Source: Lachnospiraceae bacterium JLR.KK002
GTDB taxonomy: Bacteria > Bacillota > Clostridia > Lachnospirales > Lachnospiraceae
Assembly (NCBI GenBank): GCA_036941025.1
Contig: JAYMNP010000001.1
Coordinates: 1,674,001 to 1,738,000, forward strand
Reading direction: 5' to 3'
Length of the DNA stretch: 64,000 nucleotides
Shown: in pieces, positions 10,554-20,850 of the stretch
Layout of the letters: the number at the start of each line of letters is the position of its first letter
Numbering within the stretch: the stretch's first letter is position 1
The notes under the pieces: generated by a model
What the model saw: only the letters and a program-made list of their open reading frames with translations
Told to the model about the DNA's origin: nothing
Database searches by the model: none
Made by a program: the position numbers and the translations under genes

Positions 10554-11396
10554 GCCCTGTTCAAAACTGTTACAAATTTTCCTGAGCAGTGCAATTTCCC
10601 TTCCATATCCTTCCAGATCATTAGGCGTCTCCAGGAAGAACGGAAGTTCCCGCAGGGAAGGATGGGTGACAATGGCTCTGAAAGTCTCCAGTCCAATCTT
10701 TCCCTCTCCGATTTTCGCATGGCGGTCTTTATGGCTTTCCAGTCCGTAGATACTGTCGTTCAGATGTATGGCTTTCAGCCGCTCCAGACCGATGACAGAA
10801 CGGAATTCCTCTATTACTTCTTCCAGATGATTTACAATATCATAACCGCTGTCATACACATGGCAGGTGTCCAGACAGACTCCCAGGCGGCTGCTGTCCT
10901 CCACCCGGTCAATCATGCCCCGAAGTTCTTCAAAATTCCGTCCCATCTCCGTACCTTTTCCCGCCATGGTTTCCAGCAAAATCGTGGCATGATATCCCTT
11001 CTCATTTATCCGGTTCAGCATATCGGCAATCAGCTCCAGGCCCCGTTCAGCCCCCTGTTTCACATGGCTGCCCGGATGGAAATTATACATGGCCTCCGGA
11101 AAATACTCCAGCCGGGCCAGGTCGTCGCACATGATATCGTACGCAAACCGGCGCAGCCCTTCCTCCCTGGCACATGCATTCAGCGTATAAGGCGCATGAG
11201 CCAGAATCCGTGCGATTCCGTGTTCCTCTGCAAATTCCAGATAAGCGGCAATATCTTTCGGATTCAGTTCTTTTGCCTTTCCTCCTCTGGGATTTCTGGT
11301 AAAAAACTGAAAGGTGTTGGCTCCGATTTGCGCCGCCTCTTTTCCCATGGCCAGAAAACCTCTGGCCGAGGACAGGTGACATCCGATTCTCAGCAT
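10542..11396 (-). CDS. nfo: Endonuclease IV (AP endonuclease)
   Basis: The 284-residue protein begins [14 protein letters not shown] and contains [60 protein letters not shown] and [12 protein letters not shown], which supply the zinc ligands of endonuclease IV. It cuts the backbone 5' of abasic sites in base-excision repair. Length is normal. AAAGGAG stands 5 bp before the ATG. It begins 10 bp after the ilvD stop, so it is probably read from the ilvD promoter. Confidence 0.96.
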   Translation of the reverse strand: MLRIGCHLSSARGFLAMGKEAAQIGANTFQFFTRNPRGGKAKELNPKDIAAYLEFAEEHGIARILAHAPYTLNACAREEGLRRFAYDIMCDDLARLEYFPEAMYNFHPGSHVKQGAERGLELIADMLNRINEKGYHATILLETMAGKGTEMGRNFEELRGMIDRVEDSSRLGVCLDTCHVYDSGYDIVNHLEEVIEEFRSVIGLERLKAIHLNDSIYGLESHKDRHAKIGEGKIGLETFRAIVTHPSLRELPFFLETPNDLEGYGREIALLRKICNSFEQGLTS

Positions 11397-11406
11397 ATCG
11401 TCTCCT

Positions 11407-13074
11407 TTACAGTTCTTTTTTCATAACTGCGCCTTTTGCCCCTGAGGTAACCATCTGGGCATATCTTGCCAGATAGCCTTCCGTCACCCTGGGAGTCCTG
11501 GGCGTCCATTCTGCTCTCCGTTTTGCAAGAATCTCCTCCGGCACATCCAGTTCCAGTTTCATTTCCGGGATATTGATTTTGATGGTATCTCCTTCTTCCA
11601 CCAGTCCGATGGTTCCGCCCACTGCCGCTTCCGGTGACACATGGCCGATGGAAGCGCCCCTGCTGGCCCCGGAAAAACGTCCGTCTGTAATCAGCGCAAC
11701 GGTGGAACCCAGTCCCATACCTGCAATGGCAGAGGTGGGGTTCAGCATTTCACGCATACCCGGACCGCCTTTGGGCCCTTCGTAGCGGATTACCACCACA
11801 TCTCCGGCTACGATTTTCCCGCCTTTGATAGCTGCAATTGCGTCTTCCTCACAGTCAAATACACGGGCGGGGCCTTCGTGCACCATCATTTCCGGCGCTA
11901 CTGCAGAACGTTTTACCACGCTTCCTTCCGGCGCAAGATTTCCTTTTAATACCGCAAGGCCTCCTGTTTTGCTGTAAGGATTGTCAAGGGGCCTTATCAC
12001 TTCCGGATTCCGGTTGACGCAGCCGCTGATGTTCTCTCCGATGGTTTTTCCTGTTACTGTCATACAGTCCATATGTAACAGATTCAGTTCCGCCAGTTCA
12101 TTCATCACTGCATACACGCCTCCGGCTTCATTCAGGTCTTCCATATAGGTGGGGCCTGCCGGAGCCAGGTGACAGAGGTTCGGCGTCTTTTCACTGATTT
12201 CATTTGCAAATCCAATATCAAAATCAAAACCAATCTCATGGGCAATGGCCGGAAGATGAAGCATACTGTTGGTGGAGCATCCCAGGGCCATATCCACGGT
12301 CAGAGCATTTAAAACAGCTTCTTTTGTCATAATATCCCTGGGGCAGATATTTTTGCGGTACATCTCCATTACTGCCATACCTGCATGTTTGGCAAGACGG
12401 AGACGGTCAGAATACACCGCCGGAATGGTTCCGTTGCCCGGAAGGCCCATGCCAAGGGCTTCTGTCAGACAGTTCATGGAATTGGCCGTATACATACCGG
12501 AACAGGAACCGCAGGTGGGACATGCCTTTTCCTCAAATTCACAGACGTCTTCTTCCGTCATGGTGCCTGCCGCAAAGGAGCCCACCGCCTCAAACATGGA
12601 AGAAAGACTGGTTTTTCTGCCCTTAACATGGCCTGCCAGCATGGGGCCTCCGGACACAAATACTGTGGGTACATTGATTCTTGCAGCCGCCATCAGCAGC
12701 CCCGGCACGTTCTTGTCGCAGTTGGGAACCATCACCAGTGCGTCAAACTGATGGGCCAGCGCCATGCACTCTGTGGAATCTGCAATCAGGTCACGGGTTA
12801 CCAGAGAATATTTCATCCCTGTATGCCCCATGGCAATTCCGTCGCAGACTGCAATGGCCGGAAATACCACCGGAACTCCTCCGGCTTCTGCCACACCCAG
12901 TTTCACCGCATTTACAATTTTGTCCAGATTCATGTGTCCCGGAACAATCTCATTGTAGGAACTTACGATTCCGACCAGCGGTCTGTCCATTTCCTCTCTG
13001 GTAAATCCCAGCGCGTTAAACAGGGAACGGTGGGGCGCCTGCTGCATTCCTTTTTTCACATTGTCACTTCTCAT
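11407..13074 (-). CDS. ilvD: Dihydroxy-acid dehydratase
   Basis: The 555-residue protein has the family signatures CDKNVPG and [19 protein letters not shown], whose cysteines bind the Fe-S cluster, and [10 protein letters not shown] near the C-terminus. It dehydrates 2,3-dihydroxy acids in valine, isoleucine and pantothenate synthesis. Other ilv or leu genes are not adjacent. A perfect-consensus promoter stands 63 bp upstream, and no T-box or attenuator is seen in the short leader. Confidence 0.97.
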   Translation of the reverse strand: MRSDNVKKGMQQAPHRSLFNALGFTREEMDRPLVGIVSSYNEIVPGHMNLDKIVNAVKLGVAEAGGVPVVFPAIAVCDGIAMGHTGMKYSLVTRDLIADSTECMALAHQFDALVMVPNCDKNVPGLLMAAARINVPTVFVSGGPMLAGHVKGRKTSLSSMFEAVGSFAAGTMTEEDVCEFEEKACPTCGSCSGMYTANSMNCLTEALGMGLPGNGTIPAVYSDRLRLAKHAGMAVMEMYRKNICPRDIMTKEAVLNALTVDMALGCSTNSMLHLPAIAHEIGFDFDIGFANEISEKTPNLCHLAPAGPTYMEDLNEAGGVYAVMNELAELNLLHMDCMTVTGKTIGENISGCVNRNPEVIRPLDNPYSKTGGLAVLKGNLAPEGSVVKRSAVAPEMMVHEGPARVFDCEEDAIAAIKGGKIVAGDVVVIRYEGPKGGPGMREMLNPTSAIAGMGLGSTVALITDGRFSGASRGASIGHVSPEAAVGGTIGLVEEGDTIKINIPEMKLELDVPEEILAKRRAEWTPRTPRVTEGYLARYAQMVTSGAKGAVMKKEL

Positions 13075-13136
13075 CTTCTCTACCTCTTTCTCTCTTTTTT
13101 CTTTATCTTATCAGAAAATACTGTTTTGATGTACTC

Positions 13137-13165
13137 ATTATACCTTCATAGTTGTCTGCTGTCAA
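13137..13165 (-). promoter_or_regulatory. Perfect-consensus sigma-A promoter for ilvD
   Basis: On the minus strand TTGACA (13165-13160), exactly 17 bp, and TATAAT (13142-13137): both hexamers match consensus. Confidence 0.85.
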
Positions 13166-13192
13166 TACAGTTGTATAATGTTTCTCGTTTCA

Positions 13193-13221
13193 TTGACTTT
13201 CCCGGTAATACATGCTAAAAT
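13193..13221 (+). promoter_or_regulatory. Sigma-A promoter for the hybrid kinase
   Basis: TTGACT (13193-13198), 17 bp, TAAAAT (13216-13221), about 40 bp before the kinase ATG. A second candidate, TTGTCT-16-TATAAT, lies at 13152-13179 and overlaps the ilvD promoter on the other strand. Confidence 0.7.
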
Positions 13222-13262
13222 ATGGAATGGTTTTGGATTACAAATTCAGGGAGAGAGTTAGC

Positions 13263-15545
13263 ATGAATAAACAGAAAATGAATCATAACTTAATTGAGCA
13301 CATCCTGAATCTGCTGAGCATCCCGGAAAATCATGATATTGACACAGAAGATTTGCTGGAAAAAGGAAGACATACGGAATTTCCTGATTTACTGGATTCT
13401 CAGAATGCCCGGACTGCTTACGAAGTGATAAACTTTATGGACGAAATGCCTGGAGGTTTTCTAATCTACCATGCGGAAGGCAAAGAGGAAATTATCTATG
13501 CCAACAAGGCGCTGCTGCGGATTTTCCAGTGTAAAACGCTGAAAGAATTCAAACAACTGACGAATAATTCTTTCCAGGGCATCGTACATCCCGAAGACCT
13601 GGATATGGTGGAACAGAGTATCCAGGAACAGATTGCCGACAGCCAGTATGATCTGGATTATGTGGAATACCGGATTATCCGCAAAGACGGAAGTATCCGC
13701 TGGATTGAAGATTACGGCCATTACATACATACAGACTCCATTGGAGGAATTTTCTACGTTTTTCTGGGCGACGCCACGGAAAAAAGACAGCGGCAGATTA
13801 CTGAGCGGACAATTTTATTAAATGAAACCAACCAGAGGGAGCAGAAACTGCAGACCCTGATTGAAGAATATGACAAGGAACGGAAACTGATCAATCAGGA
13901 ACATCTGCGCCGTCTGGAAGTCATTGAGGGACTCAGTGTCAATTATGAATCCATCCTCTATGCCGACCTGGACACCAACAGAATCCTGCCCTATCGCCTG
14001 AGCGAGCGGACAGAACGCCAGTTCGAGAAGAAGTTTCAGGTGAAAGAATTCGGCTGGTATGCCGCTGATTACATCAGTACCTGGGTGTATCCGGAAGACC
14101 GGGAAATTGTCACCAAAGTGACCGCACCGGAATATATCCGTAAAAAACTTGCCAATAACAAGACGTATTATGTCAATTACCGCATCCTGCGGGAAGAAGA
14201 AATACAATATCTGCAGCTTCGCATTGTAAATGTCAGCAGCAAAGACCATATTTCCCAGATTGTAATGGGCTACCGGAGAATCGACGAAGAAATCAGGCGG
14301 GAAATTGAACAGAAAAAAATATTTGAACACGCGCTGGAAAATGCCAATCTTGCAATTACTGCCAAAAATACATTCCTTTCCAACATGTCTCATGACATGC
14401 GGACGCCTCTGAATGCAATTTTCGGCTTTACTACTCTCGCCCGCAAACATATGGACGACAGGGAGGCTACGGAAAATTATCTGAATAAAATTGAACATTC
14501 CGGCAGACAGCTTCTGAGCCTGATTGAAAAGGTACTGGAAATCTCATGGTTTGAGTCCAATGATACCCGCGTTACGGAATCTGAATGCAATCTGTGCGAT
14601 ATTGTACAGGACGCCCATGAACATCAGCTCCCCCTGGCGGCAGACAAAAATATTACCTTCAATCTGTATACCGCAGACGTCAGACATGCGGATATTTACA
14701 GCGACCAGGAAAAACTGAAACAAGTCCTCATGCACCTGACCAACAATGCCATTACCTATACGGAAACCGGCGGTAAGGTGGATCTGGTTGTCGCGGAACT
14801 GGAGAAATTCCCAAACGGCTACGCAGTTTACCAGTTTACCGTCCGCGATAACGGTATCGGTATCCATAAGGATTTCCTGAAACATATTTTCAAACCCTTT
14901 GAACGTGAAAAAAATACCACATTCAGCGGTATTCACGGCACAGGACTGGGCCTTGCCATTGTAAAAAATCTCGTGGAAATGATGGGCGGTCATATTCAGA
15001 TTGACACCAAACCGGGAGAAGGCAGTACTTTCACCATCACCCTCCGGTTCCGGGTACAGGCTCATCCCCTTTCCTCCGAGGATTCGGAAGAAGGATTTGC
15101 CAACCTGCTGAACAAAAAAATCCTGCTGGTAGACGATAATATGGCCAATCTGGAAATTGAATCGGAAATCCTCCAGGGCATGGGATTTCATGTGGAGACG
15201 GTCACCGACGGCAGTATTTCCGTGGAAAAAGTGGGCCAGTCCTCTCCGGGAGATTATGATCTGGTCCTGATGGACATTCAGATGCCCGGTATGAACGGAT
15301 GGGACGCTACCAAAGCCATACGCAGGCTGGAAGATCCGGTTCTGTCCAGTATTCCCATTATTGCCCTGTCAGCAGACGCTTTCGAGAGCGACAAGCAGAT
15401 GTCCAGGGAAAGCGGCATGGACGCCCATCTCACCAAACCCATTGATATTCCTCTTCTGCTGGAAACCATTTCCAAAACACTGCAGGCCCACAAACTCTTA
15501 CAGGGAAATCAGAATCTGACGGCAGCAGAATTTCAGCAGTTATAA
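13263..15545 (+). CDS. Cytosolic PAS-containing hybrid histidine kinase with receiver domain
   Basis: The 760-residue protein has a PAS domain (about 60-170: GGFLIYHAEGKEEIIYANKALLRIF and DYGHYIHTDSIGG), a second PAS/linker region (about 215-355), HisKA with phosphoacceptor H377 (SHDMRTPLN), HATPase_c (NNAITYTETGG, DNGIGI, GTGLGLAI) and a receiver domain with phosphoacceptor D671 (VLMDIQMPG). No membrane segment or DNA-binding output domain is present. ATG 13263 is chosen because GGGAGAG lies about 7 bp upstream. It is the only long plus-strand gene in the first 35 kb apart from the IS transposase. No partner regulator is adjacent, and the signal is unknown. Confidence 0.9.
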   Translation: MNKQKMNHNLIEHILNLLSIPENHDIDTEDLLEKGRHTEFPDLLDSQNARTAYEVINFMDEMPGGFLIYHAEGKEEIIYANKALLRIFQCKTLKEFKQLTNNSFQGIVHPEDLDMVEQSIQEQIADSQYDLDYVEYRIIRKDGSIRWIEDYGHYIHTDSIGGIFYVFLGDATEKRQRQITERTILLNETNQREQKLQTLIEEYDKERKLINQEHLRRLEVIEGLSVNYESILYADLDTNRILPYRLSERTERQFEKKFQVKEFGWYAADYISTWVYPEDREIVTKVTAPEYIRKKLANNKTYYVNYRILREEEIQYLQLRIVNVSSKDHISQIVMGYRRIDEEIRREIEQKKIFEHALENANLAITAKNTFLSNMSHDMRTPLNAIFGFTTLARKHMDDREATENYLNKIEHSGRQLLSLIEKVLEISWFESNDTRVTESECNLCDIVQDAHEHQLPLAADKNITFNLYTADVRHADIYSDQEKLKQVLMHLTNNAITYTETGGKVDLVVAELEKFPNGYAVYQFTVRDNGIGIHKDFLKHIFKPFEREKNTTFSGIHGTGLGLAIVKNLVEMMGGHIQIDTKPGEGSTFTITLRFRVQAHPLSSEDSEEGFANLLNKKILLVDDNMANLEIESEILQGMGFHVETVTDGSISVEKVGQSSPGDYDLVLMDIQMPGMNGWDATKAIRRLEDPVLSSIPIIALSADAFESDKQMSRESGMDAHLTKPIDIPLLLETISKTLQAHKLLQGNQNLTAAEFQQL

Positions 15546-15561
15546 TATTAAAAAGCAACCT

Positions 15562-15588
15562 AAAGGGGCCGTTTCCAACGGCCCCTTT
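15562..15588. terminator. Bidirectional terminator between convergent genes
   Basis: A perfect 12-bp stem, AAAGGGGCCGTT-TCC-AACGGCCCCTTT, serves the kinase (plus) and the GntR gene (minus). The U-tract is short on both strands. Confidence 0.8.
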
Positions 15589-15613
15589 CACACGCCGGCA
15601 CAAGATACCGGTT

Positions 15614-16291
15614 TCATTCCATGGGAAGCTGTTCCATGGCATGGAGGATATGAATGCGCATGGCATTTCTTGCCCCCTCTCCATTTCGCTCTTTCAGAAA
15701 ATCCATCAGAATTTTGTGGTCTGTCAGTGTGGCCTGCACCGCTTCTTCATGGAATTCTGACAGCCGCACTCCCTTGTTGATTCCCTCATAAATCACGGGC
15801 ATAAGCTGATTCATAAATTCATTATGGGTTGCCTTCGCAATGGATTTGTGAAAAGACTGTTCCACTTCTGTCCGGTCTTTTCTCTGGCGTATACGCCGCT
15901 CAATCTCAGCCCCCAGTGCCAGAATCCGCTGAATTTCTTCTTCCGTTGCCCGTAAAGCCGCATAATAAGCGGCTTCCGGTTCAAAAATCAGGCGCATTTC
16001 ATACAAATCCCTGGCTTTCACTCTGGCTTTATTCAGAGAGGACATCTCTTCCGGCCGGCTGATTTTAAAATCTTCCCGTACAAAGGTTCCCCGGCCCCGG
16101 CGGATTTCCAGAACTCCCTCTGTGGACAGAATCCGTACGGCTTCCCGCAGAGTGGTGCGGCTCACCCCCAGTTCTTCCGACAGCACGTTCTCGTTAGGCA
16201 GTTTGCTTCCCGGCAAAAATCTTTTTTCCACTGTAATCATGGACAGAACGCTGTCTGCAATCCGGTCCGATAATCTGCTCTCCTGTTCCAT
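15614..16291 (-). CDS. GntR-family regulator, FadR/FCD subgroup
   Basis: The 225-residue protein has an N-terminal winged helix (about 10-75, with LPNENVLSEELGVSRTTLREAVRIL) and an all-helical FCD ligand domain (about 85-215) with the usual metal-site histidines (ATHNEFMNQL, LTDHKILMDFL). Such regulators respond to small carboxylates or sugars. It begins 10 bp after nadC, so it appears cotranscribed with nadBC. A link to NAD control would be unusual because NiaR/NadR are the known regulators, so its target is uncertain. AAAGGA precedes the ATG. Confidence 0.88.
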   Translation of the reverse strand: MEQESRLSDRIADSVLSMITVEKRFLPGSKLPNENVLSEELGVSRTTLREAVRILSTEGVLEIRRGRGTFVREDFKISRPEEMSSLNKARVKARDLYEMRLIFEPEAAYYAALRATEEEIQRILALGAEIERRIRQRKDRTEVEQSFHKSIAKATHNEFMNQLMPVIYEGINKGVRLSEFHEEAVQATLTDHKILMDFLKERNGEGARNAMRIHILHAMEQLPME

Positions 16292-16301
16292 TTTCTTTCC
16301 T

Positions 16302-17156
16302 TTATACTGCGTGGAGGTTTTTCAGAGAAATATCCATAATGGGAGCGGAATGGGTCAGTGCTCCGCTGGAAATATAATCCACTCCAAGGGAGATATAATG
16401 TGCAATATTTTCTCTGGTCACATTTCCGGAGCATTCAATCTCTGCTTTTCCATCAATTACCGCAATGGCTTTCTGCATTTCCTCCACGGTCATGTTGTCC
16501 AGCATAATAATGTCAGCTCCCGCTTCCACTGCTTCCCGTACCATTTCCACAGTCTCGCATTCGATTTCTATTTTCCGTACAAAGGGCGCATATTCTTTTG
16601 CCATCTGAACCGCTTCTTTCACGCCGCCTGCAGCGCCGATATGGTTGTCCTTTAACAGAACTCCGTCAGAAAGGTTGTAACGATGGTTATAGCCTCCTCC
16701 GATTTTAACGGAATATTTTTCAAAAATGCGCATGTTCGGCGTAGTTTTCCTGGTATCCAGCAATTTTACCTTACTTCCTTCCAGCAAAACGGCAATGGAA
16801 CTGGTATAAGTGGCAATTCCGCTCATGCGCTGCAGGAAATTCAACGCCGTCCGCTCTCCGGACAGAATGGCCCGGATATCTCCTGTCACCACTCCAATCA
16901 GATCTCCTTTTTTCACTTTATCGCCGTCTGCAAAATGGAATACCACGGAAACTGTTTCATCCAGCAGCTCAAATACACGCTGAAACACAAAGAGTCCTGC
17001 AAGCACCCCGTCCTGTTTGCAGATTAACTGTGCTTCTCCTTTCTGCGCTTCCCGCATCACGGCATTGGTGGTCACATCCTCACTGGAAATATCCTCCCGC
17101 AATGCCTGTAAAATCAGTTCATCCGCATTTAATTTCATGGTTATGCTGTTGTTCAT
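16302..17156 (-). CDS. nadC: Nicotinate-nucleotide pyrophosphorylase (quinolinate phosphoribosyltransferase)
   Basis: The 284-residue protein contains SGERTALNFLQRMSGIAT, LLDTRKTTPNMR, KIGGGYNHRYNLSDGVLLKDNHI, IMLDNM and ECSGNVT, the PRPP- and quinolinate-binding signatures. It converts quinolinate to nicotinate mononucleotide in de novo NAD synthesis. The first ATG overlaps the nadB end by 38 bp; the internal ATG at 17138 is an alternative start, and neither has a clear ribosome site. Confidence 0.95.
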   Translation of the reverse strand: MNNSITMKLNADELILQALREDISSEDVTTNAVMREAQKGEAQLICKQDGVLAGLFVFQRVFELLDETVSVVFHFADGDKVKKGDLIGVVTGDIRAILSGERTALNFLQRMSGIATYTSSIAVLLEGSKVKLLDTRKTTPNMRIFEKYSVKIGGGYNHRYNLSDGVLLKDNHIGAAGGVKEAVQMAKEYAPFVRKIEIECETVEMVREAVEAGADIIMLDNMTVEEMQKAIAVIDGKAEIECSGNVTRENIAHYISLGVDYISSGALTHSAPIMDISLKNLHAV

Positions 17157-18486
17157 ACTCTTTTCTCATCCTCTCTATTTCTTTCTGCACCAGTTCCCGG
17201 TTCTCCTGCCGCAGTTTCTTTCTGTCCCTGTAATTTTCAGGCCGAAACAGTTCTTCCTGTTCCTGATTTATGGAGACCTGTCTGAACGCAGGGCCTGTTC
17301 CCCTGTATGTTCCATCCGGTGATACTTCCTCCGATTCAATGTCGAGAGCGGCCCGCCTTGCAAATACCAGGCTCTCCAGAAGGGAATTGCTGGCCAGCCG
17401 GTTGGCTCCATGCACTCCGTTGCAGCTTGTCTCACCTACTGCATACAGACCTTTCATGGAAGTTCTGCCCTCCAGATCGGAACGAATGCCTCCCATAAAG
17501 TAATGCTGTCCCGGCACCACCGGAATGCATTCTCTGGTCACATCATACCCTTCTTCCAGACATCTCCGGTAAATATTGGGAAAATGGCTGAAAATATCTT
17601 CTTTGGGAATCCGTTCCATGGACAGCCATACATAGGGCTTCCCGTCTGCTTTCATCTGCTTCTCAATAGCTGCTGTAACCACGTCTCTTGGCAGAAGCTC
17701 GTCCACGAACCGTTCCATGTTTGCATTATAAAGCACCGCTCCTTCTCCCCGGACAGACTCGGAAATCAGAAATCTCCTGCCTGGCTTTTCTGAATACAGG
17801 GTAGTAGGATGTATCTGCACAAAATTCACATCCTGAAGCTGTACATTATGGCGCAGAGCAAGGGCAATCCCATCTCCGGTCAGGTGGGCAAAATTCGTAG
17901 AGTGACGGTAAAGTCCACCGATACCGCCACAGGCAAGTACCGTATGTCCGGCGCGCACCGGTACCAGTTCGCCCCGACTGTCCACTGCCACAATACCATA
18001 ACAAATATTATCCTTACAGAGCAGGTCTATCATTTCCGTATGCTCGTAAATCGTAATATTTTCGCGTTTTCTGGCCTGAGCCAGAAGTTTCCCGGTAATC
18101 TCCTTCCCGGTAACATCCTCGTGAAACAGAATTCTGGGCCTGGAATGGCCTCCTTCCCTGGTATATACCAGTTCTCCGTTCCTGCGCTCAAATTCTACTC
18201 CGTAGTTCATCAGTAAATCAATGATTTTACCGGAACTTCGAATCATCATTGCCACGGAATCTCTGTTGTTCCTGTAATGACCTGCCTTCATGGTATCTTC
18301 AAAGTATCCGTCAAAATCATCTTCTGACCGCAGAACGCAGATTCCGCCCTGCGCCAGAAAGGAATCGCTGTTTTCGGCTTCATCTTTGGTGATGACTGTT
18401 ACTTTCTTACTCTCCGGCAGCTGCAGTGCGCAGAACAGCCCCGCTGCTCCTGTGCCTGCGATTATAACATCTGTTTCTTTTTCCAT
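17119..18486 (-). CDS. nadB: L-aspartate oxidase
   Basis: The 455-residue flavoprotein has an N-terminal FAD site (AGTGAAGLFCALQLP) and the succinate dehydrogenase/aspartate oxidase signatures RPRILFHEDVTG, VLACGGIGGLYRHSTN, QHYFMGGI and GETSCNGVHGANRLASNSLLE. It makes iminoaspartate for quinolinate synthesis. The protein is somewhat shorter than proteobacterial NadB and ends in a charged helix. The next enzyme, NadA, is not in the window. AGGTGGGG precedes the ATG. Confidence 0.95.
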   Translation of the reverse strand: MEKETDVIIAGTGAAGLFCALQLPESKKVTVITKDEAENSDSFLAQGGICVLRSEDDFDGYFEDTMKAGHYRNNRDSVAMMIRSSGKIIDLLMNYGVEFERRNGELVYTREGGHSRPRILFHEDVTGKEITGKLLAQARKRENITIYEHTEMIDLLCKDNICYGIVAVDSRGELVPVRAGHTVLACGGIGGLYRHSTNFAHLTGDGIALALRHNVQLQDVNFVQIHPTTLYSEKPGRRFLISESVRGEGAVLYNANMERFVDELLPRDVVTAAIEKQMKADGKPYVWLSMERIPKEDIFSHFPNIYRRCLEEGYDVTRECIPVVPGQHYFMGGIRSDLEGRTSMKGLYAVGETSCNGVHGANRLASNSLLESLVFARRAALDIESEEVSPDGTYRGTGPAFRQVSINQEQEELFRPENYRDRKKLRQENRELVQKEIERMRKEYEQQHNHEIKCG

Positions 18487-18609
18487 GTCCCCACCTGTAT
18501 TTTCTTATCACTTTCCGAATCTGCGTTTTCAGACGCCTGATTCATACTAACGCTAAGATTTTATCATATTTGCCCGGAAATTTCCAGTGTTATTACATGA
18601 TGTGCCAGT

Positions 18610-20850
18610 CTATTTCTTCACGCCTTTCCCGTCCCGGCCGGCCACCCGGAGCCTGTGCAGTGCAATTTCCTTTTCCCTTACCGTAATGGTATGTTCCTCC
18701 TGCCCCAGCAGGTACACATCTGTCAGCCTGTCCTTTTCGTCGATTTTCATACCCCGGACGCCCACAGCGCCTTTTTTCTTTTCCGGCACGTCAGAAGCCA
18801 TAAAACGCAGAAACATGTTTTTCTCTGTCTGCATAACAATGGTTTCCTCTGTTTCTTCTTCCAGAATCCGTACCAGAAGAAGTTTCTCTCCTTCGTTTAA
18901 TTTCGTGGCTGCCGCAGTACGCCTGGACACGTCAAATTCTTCCCCTCTGACCTGCTTGAGCATTCCGCCGCTGCTGGCAAACAGCAGTTTCCTGCCCCGC
19001 AGGCTGCTCAGGCTGCTGACCAGAAGCATGACTTCCTCGCTGCTGTTATAATTGCTCACGTTATCCAGAGGCGTTCCCTTGTCCCGGAACTTTCCATGGG
19101 GCAAATCCAGAACTTTTACCGTATGGAGCTGGCCTTTATCCGTAAAAATGCAAAGCCTGTCCGTGTTCATACAGGAAATAATATATTTATTTTCTCCGTC
19201 TGCCGCTTCTTTGTTCCGCTCATAAGCTGGCATATCCACGGTTTTTACATAGCCGAAACGGTCCATCAGAACCACAACCGGCATTTCTTCCACTTTCTTT
19301 TCTTCATATACCGCTTCTTTTGCATTTTCAATGGCAGTTTTGCGGGCCCGCCCGTATTCTTTCTGAAACCGGTTTAATTCTTTGATGATTACTTTGGCCA
19401 TAGATGCGCGGCTGCCCAGAATTTCCTCATATTTTGCTATATTGGAAAGGGTAACTTCATGCTCTTTCATCAGTGCCTCAATTTCCAGGCCAATTAATTT
19501 ATACAGACGCATTTCCAGAATTGCAGTGGCCTGTCGTTCCGTAAAGCAGAGCTGCCGGGCGTCTGCTTCGGAGCCTTTATAACGGAACTCTATATGCTCC
19601 GTATTTCCGTTCATCAGGCATTCTTTGGCGTCTTTGATGTTTTTGGAGCCCCGGAGGATTTCAATAATCAGATCAATCACGTCGCAGGCTTTGATTAAAC
19701 CTTCCTGGACTTCTTTTTTCTCCAGCTCTTTCGCCAGCAGTGTTTTGTATTTTCTGGTGGCCAGCTCATACTGGAAATTCACATGATGGCGGAGAACGGG
19801 CACAATTCCCATGGTCTCCGGGCGCCCCTCTGCCACTGCCAGCATGTTGACGCCGAAGGTATCCTCCAGCCTCGTTTTTTTATAAAGCATATTGCAGAGC
19901 TGCTCCGCATCCGCTCCCTTTTTCAAATCCAGTACAATGCGAATCCCCTCTTTGGAAGACTGATTGGAAATATCCACGATATCGCTGGTTTTCCGTGTTT
20001 CCACCAGATGATACACATCCATCAGGAATTTTCCGATATTGGCTCCCACCATGGTATAGGGGATTTCCGTAATCACCAGACGCTGCCTGCCGCCTTTTAC
20101 CTGTTCCACTTCCACTTTTCCGCGGATTTTTATTTTTCCCGTACCTGTCTCATAAATCTGCAGCAAATCCGACTGATTTACCACAATCCCTCCGGTGGGA
20201 AAATCCGGCCCCTTAATGTACTCCATCAATTCTGCGGTGGTAATGTCAGGATTTTTCATAAGGGCTTTTACACCGTCGATTACTTCGGAAAAATTATGAG
20301 GCGGAATACTGGTGGCCATACCCACGGCAATTCCTTCCGCTCCGTTAATCAGGAGGTTGGGCACCTTTACCGGGAGCACGGAAGGCTCTTTTTCCGTCTC
20401 GTCAAAGTTGGGCACAAAATCCACCACGTCCTTGTCCAGATCTGCAAGGTAGGCTTCCTGGGTAATTTTCTGCAGACGGGCCTCCGTATAACGCATGGCC
20501 GCCGCTCCGTCCCCCTCAATGGAGCCAAAATTCCCGTGACCGTCCACCAGAGGCAGTCCTTTCTTAAAGTCCTGCGCCATCACCACAAGGGCTTCATAGA
20601 TGGAACTGTCCCCGTGGGGATGGTATTTACCCATGGTATCCCCCACGATACGGGCGCACTTCCGATATGGCCTGTCATGGCGAATCCCCAGTTCATGCAT
20701 ATCGTAGAGGGTTCTGCGCTGCACCGGCTTTAATCCGTCCCGCACGTCCGGCAGTGCCCTGGCGATAATCACGCTCATGGCATAGTCAATGTATGATTTC
20801 TGCATTAATTCCGAATATTCCGTTCGGATAATCTGTTCCTTTTCCTGCAT
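18610..20850 (-). CDS. parC: DNA topoisomerase IV subunit A (GyrA-type)
   Basis: The 746-residue subunit has the breakage-reunion domain with [25 protein letters not shown] and catalytic Tyr121 ([10 protein letters not shown]), then a beta-pinwheel C-terminal domain. The C-terminal domain lacks a clear QRRGGKG GyrA-box, which favours ParC over GyrA; parE lies upstream. The start used is ATG 20850, with AAAGGA 7 bp away; an in-frame start 9 codons upstream is less well placed. Together with ParE it decatenates chromosomes. Confidence 0.9.
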   Translation of the reverse strand: MQEKEQIIRTEYSELMQKSYIDYAMSVIIARALPDVRDGLKPVQRRTLYDMHELGIRHDRPYRKCARIVGDTMGKYHPHGDSSIYEALVVMAQDFKKGLPLVDGHGNFGSIEGDGAAAMRYTEARLQKITQEAYLADLDKDVVDFVPNFDETEKEPSVLPVKVPNLLINGAEGIAVGMATSIPPHNFSEVIDGVKALMKNPDITTAELMEYIKGPDFPTGGIVVNQSDLLQIYETGTGKIKIRGKVEVEQVKGGRQRLVITEIPYTMVGANIGKFLMDVYHLVETRKTSDIVDISNQSSKEGIRIVLDLKKGADAEQLCNMLYKKTRLEDTFGVNMLAVAEGRPETMGIVPVLRHHVNFQYELATRKYKTLLAKELEKKEVQEGLIKACDVIDLIIEILRGSKNIKDAKECLMNGNTEHIEFRYKGSEADARQLCFTERQATAILEMRLYKLIGLEIEALMKEHEVTLSNIAKYEEILGSRASMAKVIIKELNRFQKEYGRARKTAIENAKEAVYEEKKVEEMPVVVLMDRFGYVKTVDMPAYERNKEAADGENKYIISCMNTDRLCIFTDKGQLHTVKVLDLPHGKFRDKGTPLDNVSNYNSSEEVMLLVSSLSSLRGRKLLFASSGGMLKQVRGEEFDVSRRTAAATKLNEGEKLLLVRILEEETEETIVMQTEKNMFLRFMASDVPEKKKGAVGVRGMKIDEKDRLTDVYLLGQEEHTITVREKEIALHRLRVAGRDGKGVKK

